Shown here: positions 21,865-33,155 of the stretch, piece by piece
Numbering within the stretch: position 1 is the first letter of the stretch
How the letters are laid out: each line of letters opens with the position of its first letter
Source of the DNA: Cephalotus follicularis
Taxonomy: Eukaryota > Streptophyta > Magnoliopsida > Oxalidales > Cephalotaceae
Assembly: GCA_001972305.1 (NCBI GenBank)
Contig: BDDD01001646.1
Span: 609,495 to 673,494 of the forward strand
Direction of reading: 5' to 3'
DNA length: 64,000 nt
Position numbers and translations under genes: made by a program
The notes under the pieces: model-generated
Told to the model about the DNA's origin: nothing
The model's database searches: none
The model's input: only the letters and a program-made list of their open reading frames with translations

Positions 21865-24266
21865 TTACTTGTTGACGAGTTGAAGATGTAGTGAAAAACT
21901 GGAGTAGAAACCTACGACGCCTTGCTCAAGAAGACTTTTAGATTAGGGTAGCTTTAATGTGGACGATCAGTGACTTTCTGGCTTACGGAATGTTGCCAGG
22001 ATGAAGTACGCATGGTCACAAGGCATGCCCATATTGCATGGACCAAAAGAAGGGATTTAAATTGAAGCATAGCCGAAAATATTCGTGGTTTGACTGCTAC
22101 CGTCAATTGGTGCCCACAGATCACCAATTTAGAAGAGACACTAACAAATTCATGAAGGGTATGCAGGTGACCGAGGCTGTATACAGAGGTTATTAGGGTA
22201 GATGTAGAGGCTTTACTACTAGGACCAGTTGAAGTTGTCTTCGGGAAAGGTCTACCAACAAGTAAAATCCCTGGGTTTGGTAGAGTACACCATTGGACAA
22301 AATGAAGTATCTTCTTCGAACTTCCGTATTGGAGAAAAGTGTTTGTCAGACACAAGTTGGACGTCATGCATATTAAGAAGAATGTCTTCGACAATATTTT
22401 CAACACGACAATGAATGTGAAGGAAAAATCGAAGGACCACCTACAAGCTCGGCTGGATCTAAAAGAGTTGAGGATTAGACCTGAATTGCATGCAGAAGAG
22501 GTGGATGGTCGATTCATATTGCCGCATGTAAAATATTTATTGAACAGTGCCCAGGTCAAGCAAGTGTGCGAGTGGATGATGCAGATTAAGTTTCATGATG
22601 ACTACACCTCAAACAGATCTCGATGTGTGAATGTTTTAGAGTGTAAAATTTCAGGTTTCAAGAGTCATGATTGCCATGTCTTCATGCAGAGGCTTCTTTC
22701 AATTGCATTCTCTGAGTTCCTGTCGAGAGATGTTATTGCAGTATTGGCTGAGGTTAGTGAGTTTTTTCGGAACATATACTCAACATCGAGCAGTACCGCT
22801 AAGATGGACTTGCTTCAATGTAACATTGTTCATACGGTTTGTAAAATGGAAAAGATTTTCCCTCCGTCATTTTTTGTTTGATAGAGCATCTTCTCGTCCA
22901 CTAGCGTGCGAAGCTAAAGTTTGTGGACTGGTTTATAACACATGGATGTATCCAATTGAGAGGTATAATACGCTTATTTATTCACTCGTTGACAAACTAT
23001 ATTTATAAATATCAATGTTTGCTGATGTGTTTTTTTTTTACGCAGGGAGTTGTACGATCTAAAAAAGATGATTAAAAATAAAGCTCGTGTGTTCCAAAGC
23101 CGAGGCCTATCTTACTTATGAGCTAACAATGTTCTGTTCACCTTATTTCAGATCTGATGTTCGGATAAAGTTGAATAAACTCGATCGAAAATGCGATGGG
23201 GGTGCAATTGCAAGTGACGGATGACTATCCATTTTTTGTCACCCGGACGTGAAGATAAAAGGAATCTTACTGATAAATGTACCAAACAACATTTTTGTAC
23301 GTCCTCTTAAATTGTGAGGAAGTCAACCCTTTGGTTAACTAAGTTAGCGTTGTTCCCAGTATGTATTTCTTAAATTGTATGCATTTTGCTTGTATATGAC
23401 ATTTTTTTTTTCATATTTTCTTGTAGGGAGTACAAACAACTACTTATGGATTTAAACCCTGACATTACCCCCAAACAAATTAAGGTAGAACGCGACACAC
23501 ACTTTGTTAGTGGTTTCAAGCCCGTGTAAGTAATTAATTCACTTCAAGTGTCTGTATTGAAGTGTTTGCTCATGATTCATATTAGCTTTTATATTTTGAT
23601 ATACATTTCATTCACCGTATACACATCGCACATTCAATAGATTCATAATGACGAGGAAGTTGATGCCCGTGTACGCAGGTTATTCGGTAGTTTTGCCCAA
23701 CCGGTGTGTTTTTGGAAGGGGTACACTGTCAATGGGTTTAGGTTTCACACAAAAGATGAAGTGAATACAACAATACAAAATTTGGGTGTCATGATCAAAG
23801 GGAGTTGTTGGAATGACAGTTATGGTGATTTCTATGGAACCTTGGTTAACATCATCAAGCTTGATTTCTACGGCAAAAATAACAGAGCTGTTTTATTCAA
23901 GTGTGATTGGGTGGACACCACAGATAGAGGTACAAGAGTATATGACTTTGGAATTGTTGGTCTCAATCCAAAAAAAGAACGTCCCATCTACGAGCCGTTT
24001 GTCCTTGCTAGTCAACCTGTAAAAGTGTTTTACCGACCAAGCGTATCTAACGATCGTAGGTACAAATAGTGGATAACCGTGATAAAAACAAAAGGAAGGA
24101 ATGTCTACTCCCTTCCTGATTATGCTTTGTGTTTGGACATGACACTACAAGAGGATGACAGTAGGCCCCCACGTTTATTTGCAGATGATGTAAGTTTCGA
24201 TCAGCATGATGATTCTCTTCAAGGAAATGGGTGGAAGTATAAATGCCCCAAAATGTTGCAATAAGG
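21865..24266 (+). pseudogene. TNP2-like CACTA transposase
   Basis: Recognisable parts in order: the 'GVETYDALLKKTF...LMWTISDFLAYGMLPG' region of Transposase_21 (about 21900-22010), ACPYCMDQKKGF...SWFDCYRQ (22020-22120), ELPYW..FVRHKLDVMHIKKNVFDN (about 22320-22400), the DUF4218 region (GFKSHDCHVFMQRLL, 22650-22950, MYPIERY just before an intron at about 22963-23045) and DUF4216 (YTVNGFRFHTKDEVNTT, 23700-24260). The N-terminal DDE part is missing, the tryptophan expected after LPG reads TGA, a 1-base loss lies near 21945, and further in-frame stops occur in the DUF4218 part. In the family this protein cuts and joins the element ends. This copy cannot be functional. Confidence 0.85.
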
Positions 24267-24607
24267 AATCCCACGCTGAACTATGATAACATGGATGACG
24301 AAGATGAGGAAACTCCAGCCAAGGTCAAAGAATATGAAATGAGTGAGGAGACAGACACGAATGACGAGGACGAAGAGATGGAATATGTTTCCAGTGGAGC
24401 ATAATTTGTAAGTTAAGACTATATAATTATATGTAGTAATATTTATTTGAAGTTCCATTTTATTCAACTCATGTTGCATTACATTTGCTGAAAGAATAAG
24501 TTAAGACTATATTATATGTAGTAATGTTAATTTGGTTGAGCCATTGATATTAATCAACACAAGTCTAATATTTGTATTGCTGTAACTTACGATTAGTTGT
24601 TGCAGAG

Positions 24608-26405
24608 ATGCCACACAGGATGCGCTCTAGTACTATGCCTATACCTACGGCCAACACTATGACATCCACCTCCAGGCCATCAGACAGTCTTGCTTAAGCA
24701 AGTGATGTGTCTGTTGGTACACAAATATAGTCCAGGGCAGTGCCCCCTAAGCACGACGAGCATGGTAAGAGTAATTAGTATTGCTTCAACACTTTGAGTT
24801 ATATATTATAGTTTTGTTTTGTTATATAATTACAGTGTATGAGTTGAATATATTGTTTTCTTATATAATTACAATCACATGTCGCACCCAGAGCGATGAC
24901 GGGGCCAAACAGGGGACCGAGGCTCCCACAGGATGGAGAAGAGTTGTCAGTGGCTGTGATCACCCCTAGACAGTAAGTACATAACTTATAACCATTACTT
25001 AAGAGTGCATCATTTTCAAATCGCTTATATTCGTGTGTTGTAACATATATGTTTAATTGTAGTTGCTTCACGGATACGTTAGTGAAAACCACGATCAAGT
25101 CAATTGTCATGTCACGGATACACCAGCCTTATATTCATTGGTCCGAATAGCCCCAGAAAGATAAAGAAGAATGTTTCAAAAAGCTCAAGGTGATTAAAAA
25201 TGCTATAACCATTTGTATTAATTGCCGTATCATTATTGTAGTTATTTTTATGCTACTAATTGTTTTGTTTGATACTTTTTGTTGTACGAGTACAATCGTT
25301 TTGAGGCCCCAATGGCCAATGTGAAGGAAGCTTTCAAGAATTACTTGAGTAATAATTACTATAAGTGGATGCATGAGGTGAGATCGAAGTTTATGCACAT
25401 GGCTGGGTGATAGAAATGTCTGACGTTTGCAAGCAATTTGTGCCCCCTGAGGTGCCAGATAGGCAAGCATGGAACGGCATGGTGGACACGTACATGGAAC
25501 AAAATTTCAGGAACCAGTCGGCAAGAAATGCCCAAAACAAAGCAAGCGAAAACCACACGAACTATTGTGGTGGTAGCTTTAAGATGGAGAGACAGCTTGC
25601 GCTGGGGTAAGTACTGAAGTTAGTTAGCTAGGAAATTTGTTTTAGTTTTCCTTAATTTTCTATACACTAGTTTTGTGTTTTAAAAATGAATTGTTCTGCA
25701 AATATCTGCTTACTAGTGTGTGATTTGCAGAATGCTCGGAGGGAAGATTTGGGAGATGTCTAATACAACACCCGTCGTCCGAGGAAGGGCAATGCTGACC
25801 CACCTCCCGCCGTGACAGACCGGATGGTGAGTCACAAACCCCAAACAATCTTTTTCTTTCTAAGTGATCAACTTAACATTTATTTATTTCACAAACCCCC
25901 AATAATCTTTTTCTTTTTAAGTGTTCAACTTTGCTTTTATTTATTAATTTGCTTATTTTTTCAGGCGCAGTGCCGGGAACGGACAGGGACATCATCCTCT
26001 AGCGAACAATCCCCCGAGGAAGGGTCATCCCGTCGACCCCACCTCCGGATATAGCAAAATGGTCGGAGGCGGTGGGAGGTCTGCAAAAGGATAGGCTCCC
26101 CGGCCTTGGCAACTACATGAAGACGAGGTGGATTCTATCGCATGCTTGTCAACATGGACCGCCCTTTGTCAACTGCCATAGTGCCACCACCACAGCCCGA
26201 TCCTCGTGATATCTTGCTGCTTCATATGCAAAAGCAGATGAGCGAGATGATGACCCAGCAATCCTCCTTGGTCACCTCCCAACAGGGACGATTCGCTTCA
26301 TCTGGCCCCCAGCACACCCCACAGCAGAGACATCGCAGTGACTGCTCCGATGATGATGACGACTCTACTCATGATCCACCTTATCGTCATTCTCCTATTT
26401 CTTAG
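24608..26405 (+). pseudogene. CACTA second gene (TNPA-like, Ptta/En/Spm family)
   Basis: The start at 24608 (MPHRMRSS) opens a multi-exon frame. A segment at 25407-25610 (QAWNGMVDTYMEQNF...RNAQNKASENHTNYCGG) has the RN..N..K..HT..G pattern of plant Transposase_24 proteins, and the last exon (26142-26405) is Gln/Met-rich with an acidic DDDDD tail. In-frame stops interrupt the first exon. In En/Spm the second protein binds subterminal repeats and helps excision and demethylation; by analogy this one would bind the CCCGAGGG motifs. The stop codon at 26403-26405 falls inside the target site of a later MITE. Confidence 0.7.
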
Positions 26406-26407
26406 TA

Positions 26408-26693
26408 GGGTAAAATACAAAAAACCCCCTAACGTTTGGATTCATGAACACTTTACCTCTTCTGTTTTTAAATATTATATATTTCCCCTTGACTTATAAT
26501 TTATGCTTATAACATAAGGGGTTGATGGTTAAATGAACTCAAACCTGAGGGGGTTAATCGTTAACAGACTCAAAACTGAGGGGGTTAATAGTTAAACAGG
26601 CTCAAACATGAGGGGGTTTTTACAATATTTGAAAACATAAGGAGGCAAAGTGTTAATGAGTCCAAATCTTAGGGGGATTTTTGTATTTTACCC
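26408..26693. mobile_element. Mutator-like MITE with 9-bp target repeat
   Basis: Terminal inverted repeats begin GGGTAAAATACAAAAA and end TTTTTGTATTTTACCC. Both continue with CCCCCTAA / TTAGGGGG and (G/T)TTTGGA. A perfect 9-bp repeat TTCTTAGTA flanks them (26399-26407 and 26694-26702). A 9-bp target repeat and GGG ends suggest the Mutator superfamily. The 286-bp body has no ORF but contains three tandem copies of a ~38-bp unit with 'gagggggttaa'. Confidence 0.88.
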
Positions 26694-26929
26694 TTCTTAG
26701 TATGCATAGGTTGTATGCTTTGAAAACAAATAGTTTGCCCCGTTTCTTTGAATTCGATATTATTATAACTTCAATGTTTTTGAACTGAATACGATACTCG
26801 TTTTTTTTATAAGTTTACGGTATATATGAAATATTACTTATTTTATGAATTTCTGGATGATGATGATGATGAGGTTGATGAAAATATGAGTGATGATTAC
26901 AGGTGAATCAATTAGGCTTATTAGGGAGC

Positions 26930-27250
26930 TGCAGATCTATAGAATTTTTTGCAATCTTCATTAAAACCCCAAGGGCCTGGTAAGGGTCCAAGTCCTCAGG
27001 ATTCCTGCAAAATTGCAGGAATCCCGAGGGATAATACCCCTTAGGAGACCCTCGGGGTTAGAAATCCTGAGGGTTCCCCAATTCTTGCAAAATCTGCAGG
27101 AATCTCGAGGGTCCATGACCCTCGTGGGACCCTCAGAATACCGAGGATCCTATATCCCGAGGATCCGTAACCCTCGGGGCACCCTTGGGTTTACTAACCC
27201 CGAGGAAACCAACTCTAAGGGTCTACCAAGGGGAAAGAGGGTTGCCCAAT
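26930..27250. repeat. Subterminal CCCGAGGG/CCCTCGGG repeats of the CACTA element
   Basis: More than ten copies of an 8-10 bp motif (cccgaggg, accctcgg, cctcggggt) lie in both orientations within 300 bp of the right end, with 'tgcaggaatcc' hairpins between. Clustered subterminal motifs are binding sites for the accessory transposase in CACTA elements. Confidence 0.8.
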
Positions 27251-27264
27251 TTTTTTTTGTAGTG

Positions 27265-29032
27265 AATTATGTGAGAGAGTTATTTCCAATTACTGAGGCT
27301 GTGAAGAAATGGAGACAGTACTTGTTGGGGAATACATTTGTTAGTAAAACTGACCACAAAAGTCTAAAGAATCTTATGAATCAGGTGATCCAGACACCCG
27401 AGCAGCATTAGTACCTAAGTAAGCTCTTAGGACACAACTATACTACTATCTACAAGTCTGGCAGAAAAATAATGTGGCTGATGCATTGTCCAGAAGACCA
27501 TTGATTGAAGATACTGATATAGCAGATATTAAGACTCAATTACAAGCCATGTTCATGCCTTATTACTCTTTATGACTTCCCTACTGAGCTCAAGGCAGAA
27601 AACCAAACTGATCTGGAGTTACTACAAATTCACCAAGATTTAAAGGTAGGATCAGATGGAGGACATGGAGGAATCTTGAAGACCTTCAAAAGACTGACTG
27701 CTAGCTTTTATTGGCCTCAAATGAGACAGGAGGTGAAGGACAATATAAGGAAGTGTGTAGACTGCCAGCAAACCAAATACCCCACCACCAAGCCATCAGG
27801 TCTGCTACAACCTCTCCTTGTGCCAGAACAAGTTTGGGAGGATATAAGTGTGGATTTCATTACTTGGTTACCAAATTCCCAAAGATTCTTAGTGGTGATG
27901 GTTATGGTTGACAGGCTATCCAAATTTGCTGATTTTGGAGCATTAGCAGTAGGTTTACAGCAAATAAGGTGGCTGCCTTATTTTTGTCTATGGTTATCAA
28001 ACTTCGTGGCTTCCCAAGGACCATAGTTTCAAATAGAGATCCTGATTTTGAAATTGAATTTTGGCAACAGTTATTCAATCTCAGTGGCACAACTCTCAAA
28101 TTCAGTTCAGCCTATCATCCACAATTTGATGTCCAAACTGAAGTCCTTAATAGGTGTGTGGAGCATTACTTGAGAGAATTTGTGCATGAGCATCCACAAC
28201 ACTGGATCAAATATTACCCTGGGCTGAATTCTCATATAACACCTCTTACCATACATCTATCTCTATGACCCCATTTGAAACCTTTTGTGGTCAGCCACCT
28301 CCTACAATTCCCATGTATATTAGAGGTTCATCTTTTCTAAAAGCCACTGAATAGAAGTTGATAACCAGGAATCTTATCCTGAAGCAATTGAAGACTAGCA
28401 TTCAGCACAGTCAACAACGAATGAAGGAGCAAGTTGATAAACATAGAAAAGAAATGCAGTTCAAAGTTAGAGATTGGGTCTATTAAGGCTTCAACATTAC
28501 AAGCAGCACTCTATAGCTTTGCGCATACACCACAAATTGGGCAAGAAGTACTATGGGCAATTTCAGAATATTCAACATATAGGACCTGTGGCATACAAAT
28601 TGCAGCTTCCTGAGCATAGTAAAATACATCATGTTTTCCATGTGGTTTTACTCAAACCTTTTCATGGTTCTATTCCTGCTACAGGCACACTCTCTCTTCC
28701 TCCGGACAACGTCAACAACAGCCCAGTTATCGCTCCTCTAGCTATCTTGGACCAGAGACAAATATTCGTTCATGATCAATGTGTCACTCAAGGCCTGGTA
28801 GAGTGGAATGGACTACCTCCTGAGGACACCTCTTGGGAGGATCTTCAAGCCCTTCAGCATCAGTTTCCTACTACCAACCTTGAGGACAAAGTTGTTTACA
28901 AAGGGGATGGTACTGATACAACAAGGCACACAAGCTACTGGACAAAGTCAGCCCATTACAGCAAATGATTCAAGCAGGCCAAGAATAAGGAGCAGACCCA
29001 CCAGATTCAAAGAATATGTTTTGAATGATTAA
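27265..29032 (+). pseudogene. RNase H, integrase and chromodomain part of the outer chromovirus
   Basis: Right of the CACTA end come the C-terminal RNase H segment (ELFPITEAVKKWRQYLLG, SKTDHKSLK), the integrase zinc finger (CVDCQQTKYPTTKPSGLLQP, about 27750), the catalytic core (DISVDFITWLP; NGQ-equivalent part about 28100-28250), the post-integrase segment (LQLPEHSKIHHVFHVVLLK, about 28600) and a chromodomain (LVEWNGLPPEDTSWEDL, about 28800). A Lys/Arg-rich tail ends at 29032, just before the LTR. The part is broken in several places. Confidence 0.85.
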
Positions 29033-29078
29033 GCCAGCTGACATGGCAATGATCAATTGAATGTAAAGATTGTCAGGA

Positions 29079-29352
29079 TGTTACGAGTTGTTAATTAGTT
29101 GTTAAAACAAATGGTTATGGTTGTTGAGTTTCTGTTAATAATTATTTTAGAATTCCTTTAGTTACAAGTTTGGTAGTGAATCATTAAAAAGGAGAATTGC
29201 ATTGTAATTGATTCATGGACTGATCATTAATAAATATTTCTCTACTTTTCTTCTTCTTTGGAGAGAAACTACCCATTGAATGCAGCCATTTCAACTTCCC
29301 TCATTTTCTTCCCTAAACTCATTTGTTCACTAGTCTTCTTGAATCTAGATCA
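29079..29352 (+). repeat. Right LTR of the outer chromovirus
   Basis: TGTTACGAG ... TAGATCA is about 91% identical by eye to 15079-15352. Unrelated sequence follows. Confidence 0.75.
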
Positions 29353-31626
29353 TATCAAAGGAGGGCGCGATACAAGGGATCTTTTTTTATATAATTTTTT
29401 AACCACGTGTTGTGTTTTGTTATTAAACCATTAGAGTTTACGATTGGTTTAGATTAAGTGTGTTTGACCGGAGCATGAAATTTGGGAGCACAAGAGGATC
29501 CCATCATGAGTCTTTCATATACTCAATTTAAGGTAACTAGCATGTAATTCGCATTATATGCAAGATTCGACTTAATAATTAAAATATAAATTCATACAAA
29601 TCGATGTAGTAAATTATAGAAAACTTTATTAGTCGTAAATTATTAAAATCATAAACTCTAGATAAGATTGATTTTTAGAATAAAATATAAATAGTAGTAA
29701 ATTTATACAAAATGATGTAGTTTTACTTATTAAAATATGGTTGAAAAAATGACATAGTTTCAGTTATTAAAATATAATAAACAAAAAAATATAGTTATAA
29801 ATAATAATCAATTCATACAAAACAACATAGTTTCACTTATTAAAATATGATTGACAAAATGACGTAGATTCAGTTATTAAAATATAGTAGATAAAACGAC
29901 ATAAATTCAATTATTAAAAATATAAAATATGATAAGTTTAGATGATGTGATACGTCAAAATTTTATTTGCTTCGATTATTTTTAATGGGGAAAGTGAATA
30001 TGCCGAATCGTTTTATATACTGGATTAGACTTAGATGTTAGATCACCTAAAAACGGCTACGATTTATATTTTATATATCCAACCTTTCTATTTAATAATC
30101 TATATGTGTAAATCATACATATCAATTTTGAAGAGAATTGAAATTATATAACTATTTCATTGTCATATAACAATTTTAATGGTTAAGCTAGTTTTTCCTC
30201 GTATCTAGTTATAACGGTCCAGATTTTTACATGAAAACGAAATAATTAGAAATATTCAATTGACTTGAAAATATGTAGATATGATATAAATATATGGATT
30301 ATCAAACTCAACGATCGAATTTATAAAATACAACTTGTAAATATGTCAATATATTCATTTTTTTCATTTTTAATATGGTTAATGGACTCATATTCTTTAT
30401 TTGAGCAATTGCTCATACATATCTATTTTTTTTTTTTTTAATATAGGTTATTGATGTGAATCTAGATGAGCTAATTATCAGCGAAATCATGGCCTCAAAA
30501 TTTATTATGGAAACTAGAAACTTATAGAAGGGAGTACAAGGAAAAGTAAATTTATACATAATTAAAGGCATAAAGAGCACCCTAGGTAGTTAGTGTATGT
30601 GTACTGAATCCGCCCTTAATTATGGCATTGTCGAGTTTAGGCTGCAGTAGCTATGGAAGTGGAGAAACTCTGCTGTGTCCATTATAAGGATCGATGTCAG
30701 AGGATTGCCTGCCTCTCCTCATCAATGTCTCATCAATTTTTTTGCTATATATATAGCCTATATACGAATATATCTCTTCTTTTTCGAATAATTTTGTTTG
30801 TGGTAAAATAGTCAATCTTGACTTCAACACATATATATAAATAAAGAAATTGGACCCTTTATATTTATTACTAAAAAATATTTTATGGTATTATCAATTG
30901 AGGATTTCGAGCAACTATAATGCAAGTGATCACAAGTCACCAACCAGATTAAACTAGCAAACTTAGATAGTCAAAAATTTCCTTCCCCATTTGAACCAAG
31001 AATTATATGAGTATGGTGACTTGCCCAAGTGAAATTTGTCTCTTCAAATGTCCCATGAAAAAAACATGCAAGCTCACTAAAGTAGTATCCCTTGGACTCT
31101 GCATGATAATGTGGTTGATATTGATATAGGGTCGCACATGCAACCAACTGTGTCATGAAGACATAGTTGTTACATGTGTGTGAATGCGTCTGTTTACGAA
31201 ACAACAGACGCATATAATATAGTTTAGTTGTTTGGGTCGCTTGGAGTGGAGAGCTTTGAAATCAATGCAAATTGTTACTTGAGCAACTGAAATCTGATTT
31301 AGGAATCACCGTCATCTTTAATGAATTGTAGATAGGAAGTTCACCACATTCATGTGGTGTTTGACAATGGCAAATGCATTTGCTATTTGCTATATATCCT
31401 CTCCGTACTAAGTACTAAATAATATCCATATGGCATGTGGGTTCGTATTTACAGTTGTTGTAATGTCGCATTAATTTAAGGCTAGCTCCTTCCACAGACA
31501 GAAACATCTTCATCATATACTCAAAGGTGATTGAGTATATCTCCAAGTGATCAATTTCCACCTACCTTAAGCACAAGCGAGGGACTTATATCACAGTTTA
31601 AACCAAGAAAAAAAGAAACGCACATG
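29353..31626. other. AT-rich intergenic region
   Basis: No gene is supported. It contains an 84-bp direct repeat with shorter internal repeats (29699-29893), long A/T runs and isolated small open frames without similarity. It separates the nested transposons from the first host gene. Confidence 0.6.
29699..29893. repeat. 84-bp direct repeat built from ~38-bp subunits
   Basis: Two copies start near 29699 and 29810. Each contains two 'cttattaaaatatg.ttga.aaaatgac.tag' subunits. Divergence is about 15% by eye. Confidence 0.75.
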
Positions 31627-31648
31627 CATATATATATATATATATATA
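31627..31648 (+). promoter_or_regulatory. (TA)n run, possible TATA region of the glycine-rich protein gene
   Basis: An alternating AT run lies about 370 bp upstream of the start codon, followed by a CT-rich leader-like stretch. The position allows a promoter with a long leader, but nothing else supports it. Confidence 0.25.
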
Positions 31649-32015
31649 CACACGGAAATAGATCTTCTCCATTTCCTCACTCTTGTTGTCAAGATACAAA
31701 TTATAATCTTTATAATGTATATAATAAATGTGTTATATCTACAATAGGACTGTAAAATTGAAGAATTGAATAAAATTCAAATCCTATATGCATATATGCC
31801 AAAGTACATGTATGTATGAACTTACAATGACACATGCAACAACAGAAAGTGCCATAAATGCACCCAACCTACTCTACATTCATATTCGCAATCCTCAACT
31901 GTCCTCCAACTTACTCACCATAAATGCTTTTTATCACCACCCTAACAAGCTTAAGTATTGGTCCTCTCGCACTTCAACATTAACAAAAAAATATATCCAA
32001 GGAAAACCCACAGAA

Positions 32016-32507
32016 ATGAACACCAAAACAACCTTTATACTCTTTGCCATCTTGCTTGTCATCACAGCTTCAGTTTCACTAGCAGCCCGCCCAGACTCAT
32101 CTGGACCCTTCTCAGCTGTGCTCAAGAACTCCAGGGGAAAACCCGGCGACCAAAACAACAAAGGTGGTGGAGATGATGCCGGCATGGGTGGGATCTTTGG
32201 ACCCGGAGGAGGAGATGGGTATGGAATACCCGGAGGAGGCGGGTATGGTATACCCGGATGGGGAGATGGTGGCATTGGTGGCGGGTACGGATCTGGGTAT
32301 GGGGGCCCTACTGGAGGATACTCTAAAGGTGGTGTAGTAAGGCCTACTACGGTGTGTAAAGAAAAAGGTCCTTGTTACATGAAGAAACTGGCATGTCCTA
32401 CTAAGTGCTTCACCTCTTATAGCAGTTCAGGGAAGGGATACGGAGGTGGTGGTGGTGGTGGAGGATGCACCATGGATTGCAAGAAGAAGTGTGTTGCTTA
32501 CTGTTAA
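32016..32507 (+). CDS. Secreted glycine-rich protein with eight-cysteine C-terminus
   Basis: A single-exon gene of 163 aa. I chose ATG 32016 rather than the in-frame ATG at 31788 because it starts exactly at a typical signal peptide (residues 1-24, MNTKTTFILFAILLVITASVSLAA), so the mature protein starts near RPDSSG. Residues 48-106 are glycine-rich with GYGIPGGGGYGIP-type repeats. The tail (114-163) has eight cysteines (114, 120, 127, 131, 151, 155, 159, 163), the last four spaced exactly four apart, separated by a run of eight glycines (143-150). This matches a plant family of cell-wall glycine-rich proteins (Arabidopsis At4g21620-like, from memory). Such proteins are exported to the apoplast and are thought to be structural or elicitor-like; the exact role is not known. 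The cysteine tail suggests a disulphide-bonded module. Confidence 0.85.
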   Translation: MNTKTTFILFAILLVITASVSLAARPDSSGPFSAVLKNSRGKPGDQNNKGGGDDAGMGGIFGPGGGDGYGIPGGGGYGIPGWGDGGIGGGYGSGYGGPTGGYSKGGVVRPTTVCKEKGPCYMKKLACPTKCFTSYSSSGKGYGGGGGGGGCTMDCKKKCVAYC

Positions 32508-33155
32508 GAGGCGAGCGTAGAGGTTTATGGACAGCCGATTAACGGTAATAATTATTACTTCTAGTATATGTGTAATCATCATGCTAGATATAAATATATG
32601 CTGTTGACAGTATAAGTATTGGATATTATAACTAACATCTCTTTTTGACGTCTTCATAGATGTCTAATCTGATGAAGATTACACGCTTTTTGCATGGCAT
32701 GTTGCTTTCCATTATTACTAACATCTCGTTTGCATCCCAAATACAATAGTGGAAAGCACCAACTTTAAAATTGCAGACCCAAGAAGACCAATCTGTTTGC
32801 TTATAGTCCTATTTATCGATAGGTCATCCAAATTCACTAGGTGATAGTGAATCAGGATATTAAAAACTCAAAAAAAGAAAAAAAATGAATTCAGAAATCC
32901 AGAAGTCAATGTATCTTTTCTCCAACGAGCACAAATTTATCAGTCTCATAATTATAATCCACTGGAAAACATTTACAAAAAGTAGGAGTGAAAAAGCATC
33001 TATAAAAGAAATGAAATAGGTGTAACACAAGCCAAGCTCAAACAACAGTATTTCTATATGCGACTTCGGTGGCAAAACGCATTATCTTTCCTATAGCCAC
33101 CCATAATGTAGGCAAATAGCAGTTTTTGTACCAGTTTAGCATTAATATGCTGCCC

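Larger units (their letters stand above)
21865..27264 (+). mobile_element. CACTA (En/Spm-like) DNA transposon, left end missing
   Basis: The right terminus is TTTTTTTTGTAGTG at 27264, the inverted CACTACAAAAAA end. Inside are a TNP2-type transposase gene (DUF4218 and DUF4216 regions) and a second gene of the Ptta/En/Spm transposase type, the usual two-gene layout. A dense set of subterminal CCCGAGGG/CCCTCGGG repeats precedes the right end. No CACTA terminus is present on the left: TNP2 similarity starts abruptly near 21865, so the left TIR and the N-terminal half of TNP2 are gone. The right end lands in the RNase H coding part of the surrounding retroelement. Confidence 0.88.
14880..29352 (+). 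mobile_element. Plus-strand Ty3/Gypsy chromovirus, interrupted by two other elements
   Basis: Matching LTR sequence is present at about 15079-15352 and 29079-29352. Plus-strand gag-protease domains (20884-21860) and RNase H, integrase and chromodomain parts (27265-29032) lie between them. A minus-strand chromovirus and a CACTA element are inserted inside. The left LTR is preceded by about 150-200 bp matching the 3' coding end found just before the right LTR, so the left part is not a simple 5' end but looks like LTR-internal-LTR in tandem or a recombined pair. The LTRs differ at about 25 of 274 sites by eye (about 9%). It is incomplete and broken. Confidence 0.8.

Noticed and set aside
27013-27411. 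132-aa ORF crossing the CACTA right end
   Set aside because: It is a chance fusion of subterminal repeats with retroelement RNase H sequence.
31788-32015. N-terminal extension of the glycine-rich protein from ATG 31788
   Set aside because: It would bury the signal peptide inside the protein; the added residues look like translated leader.
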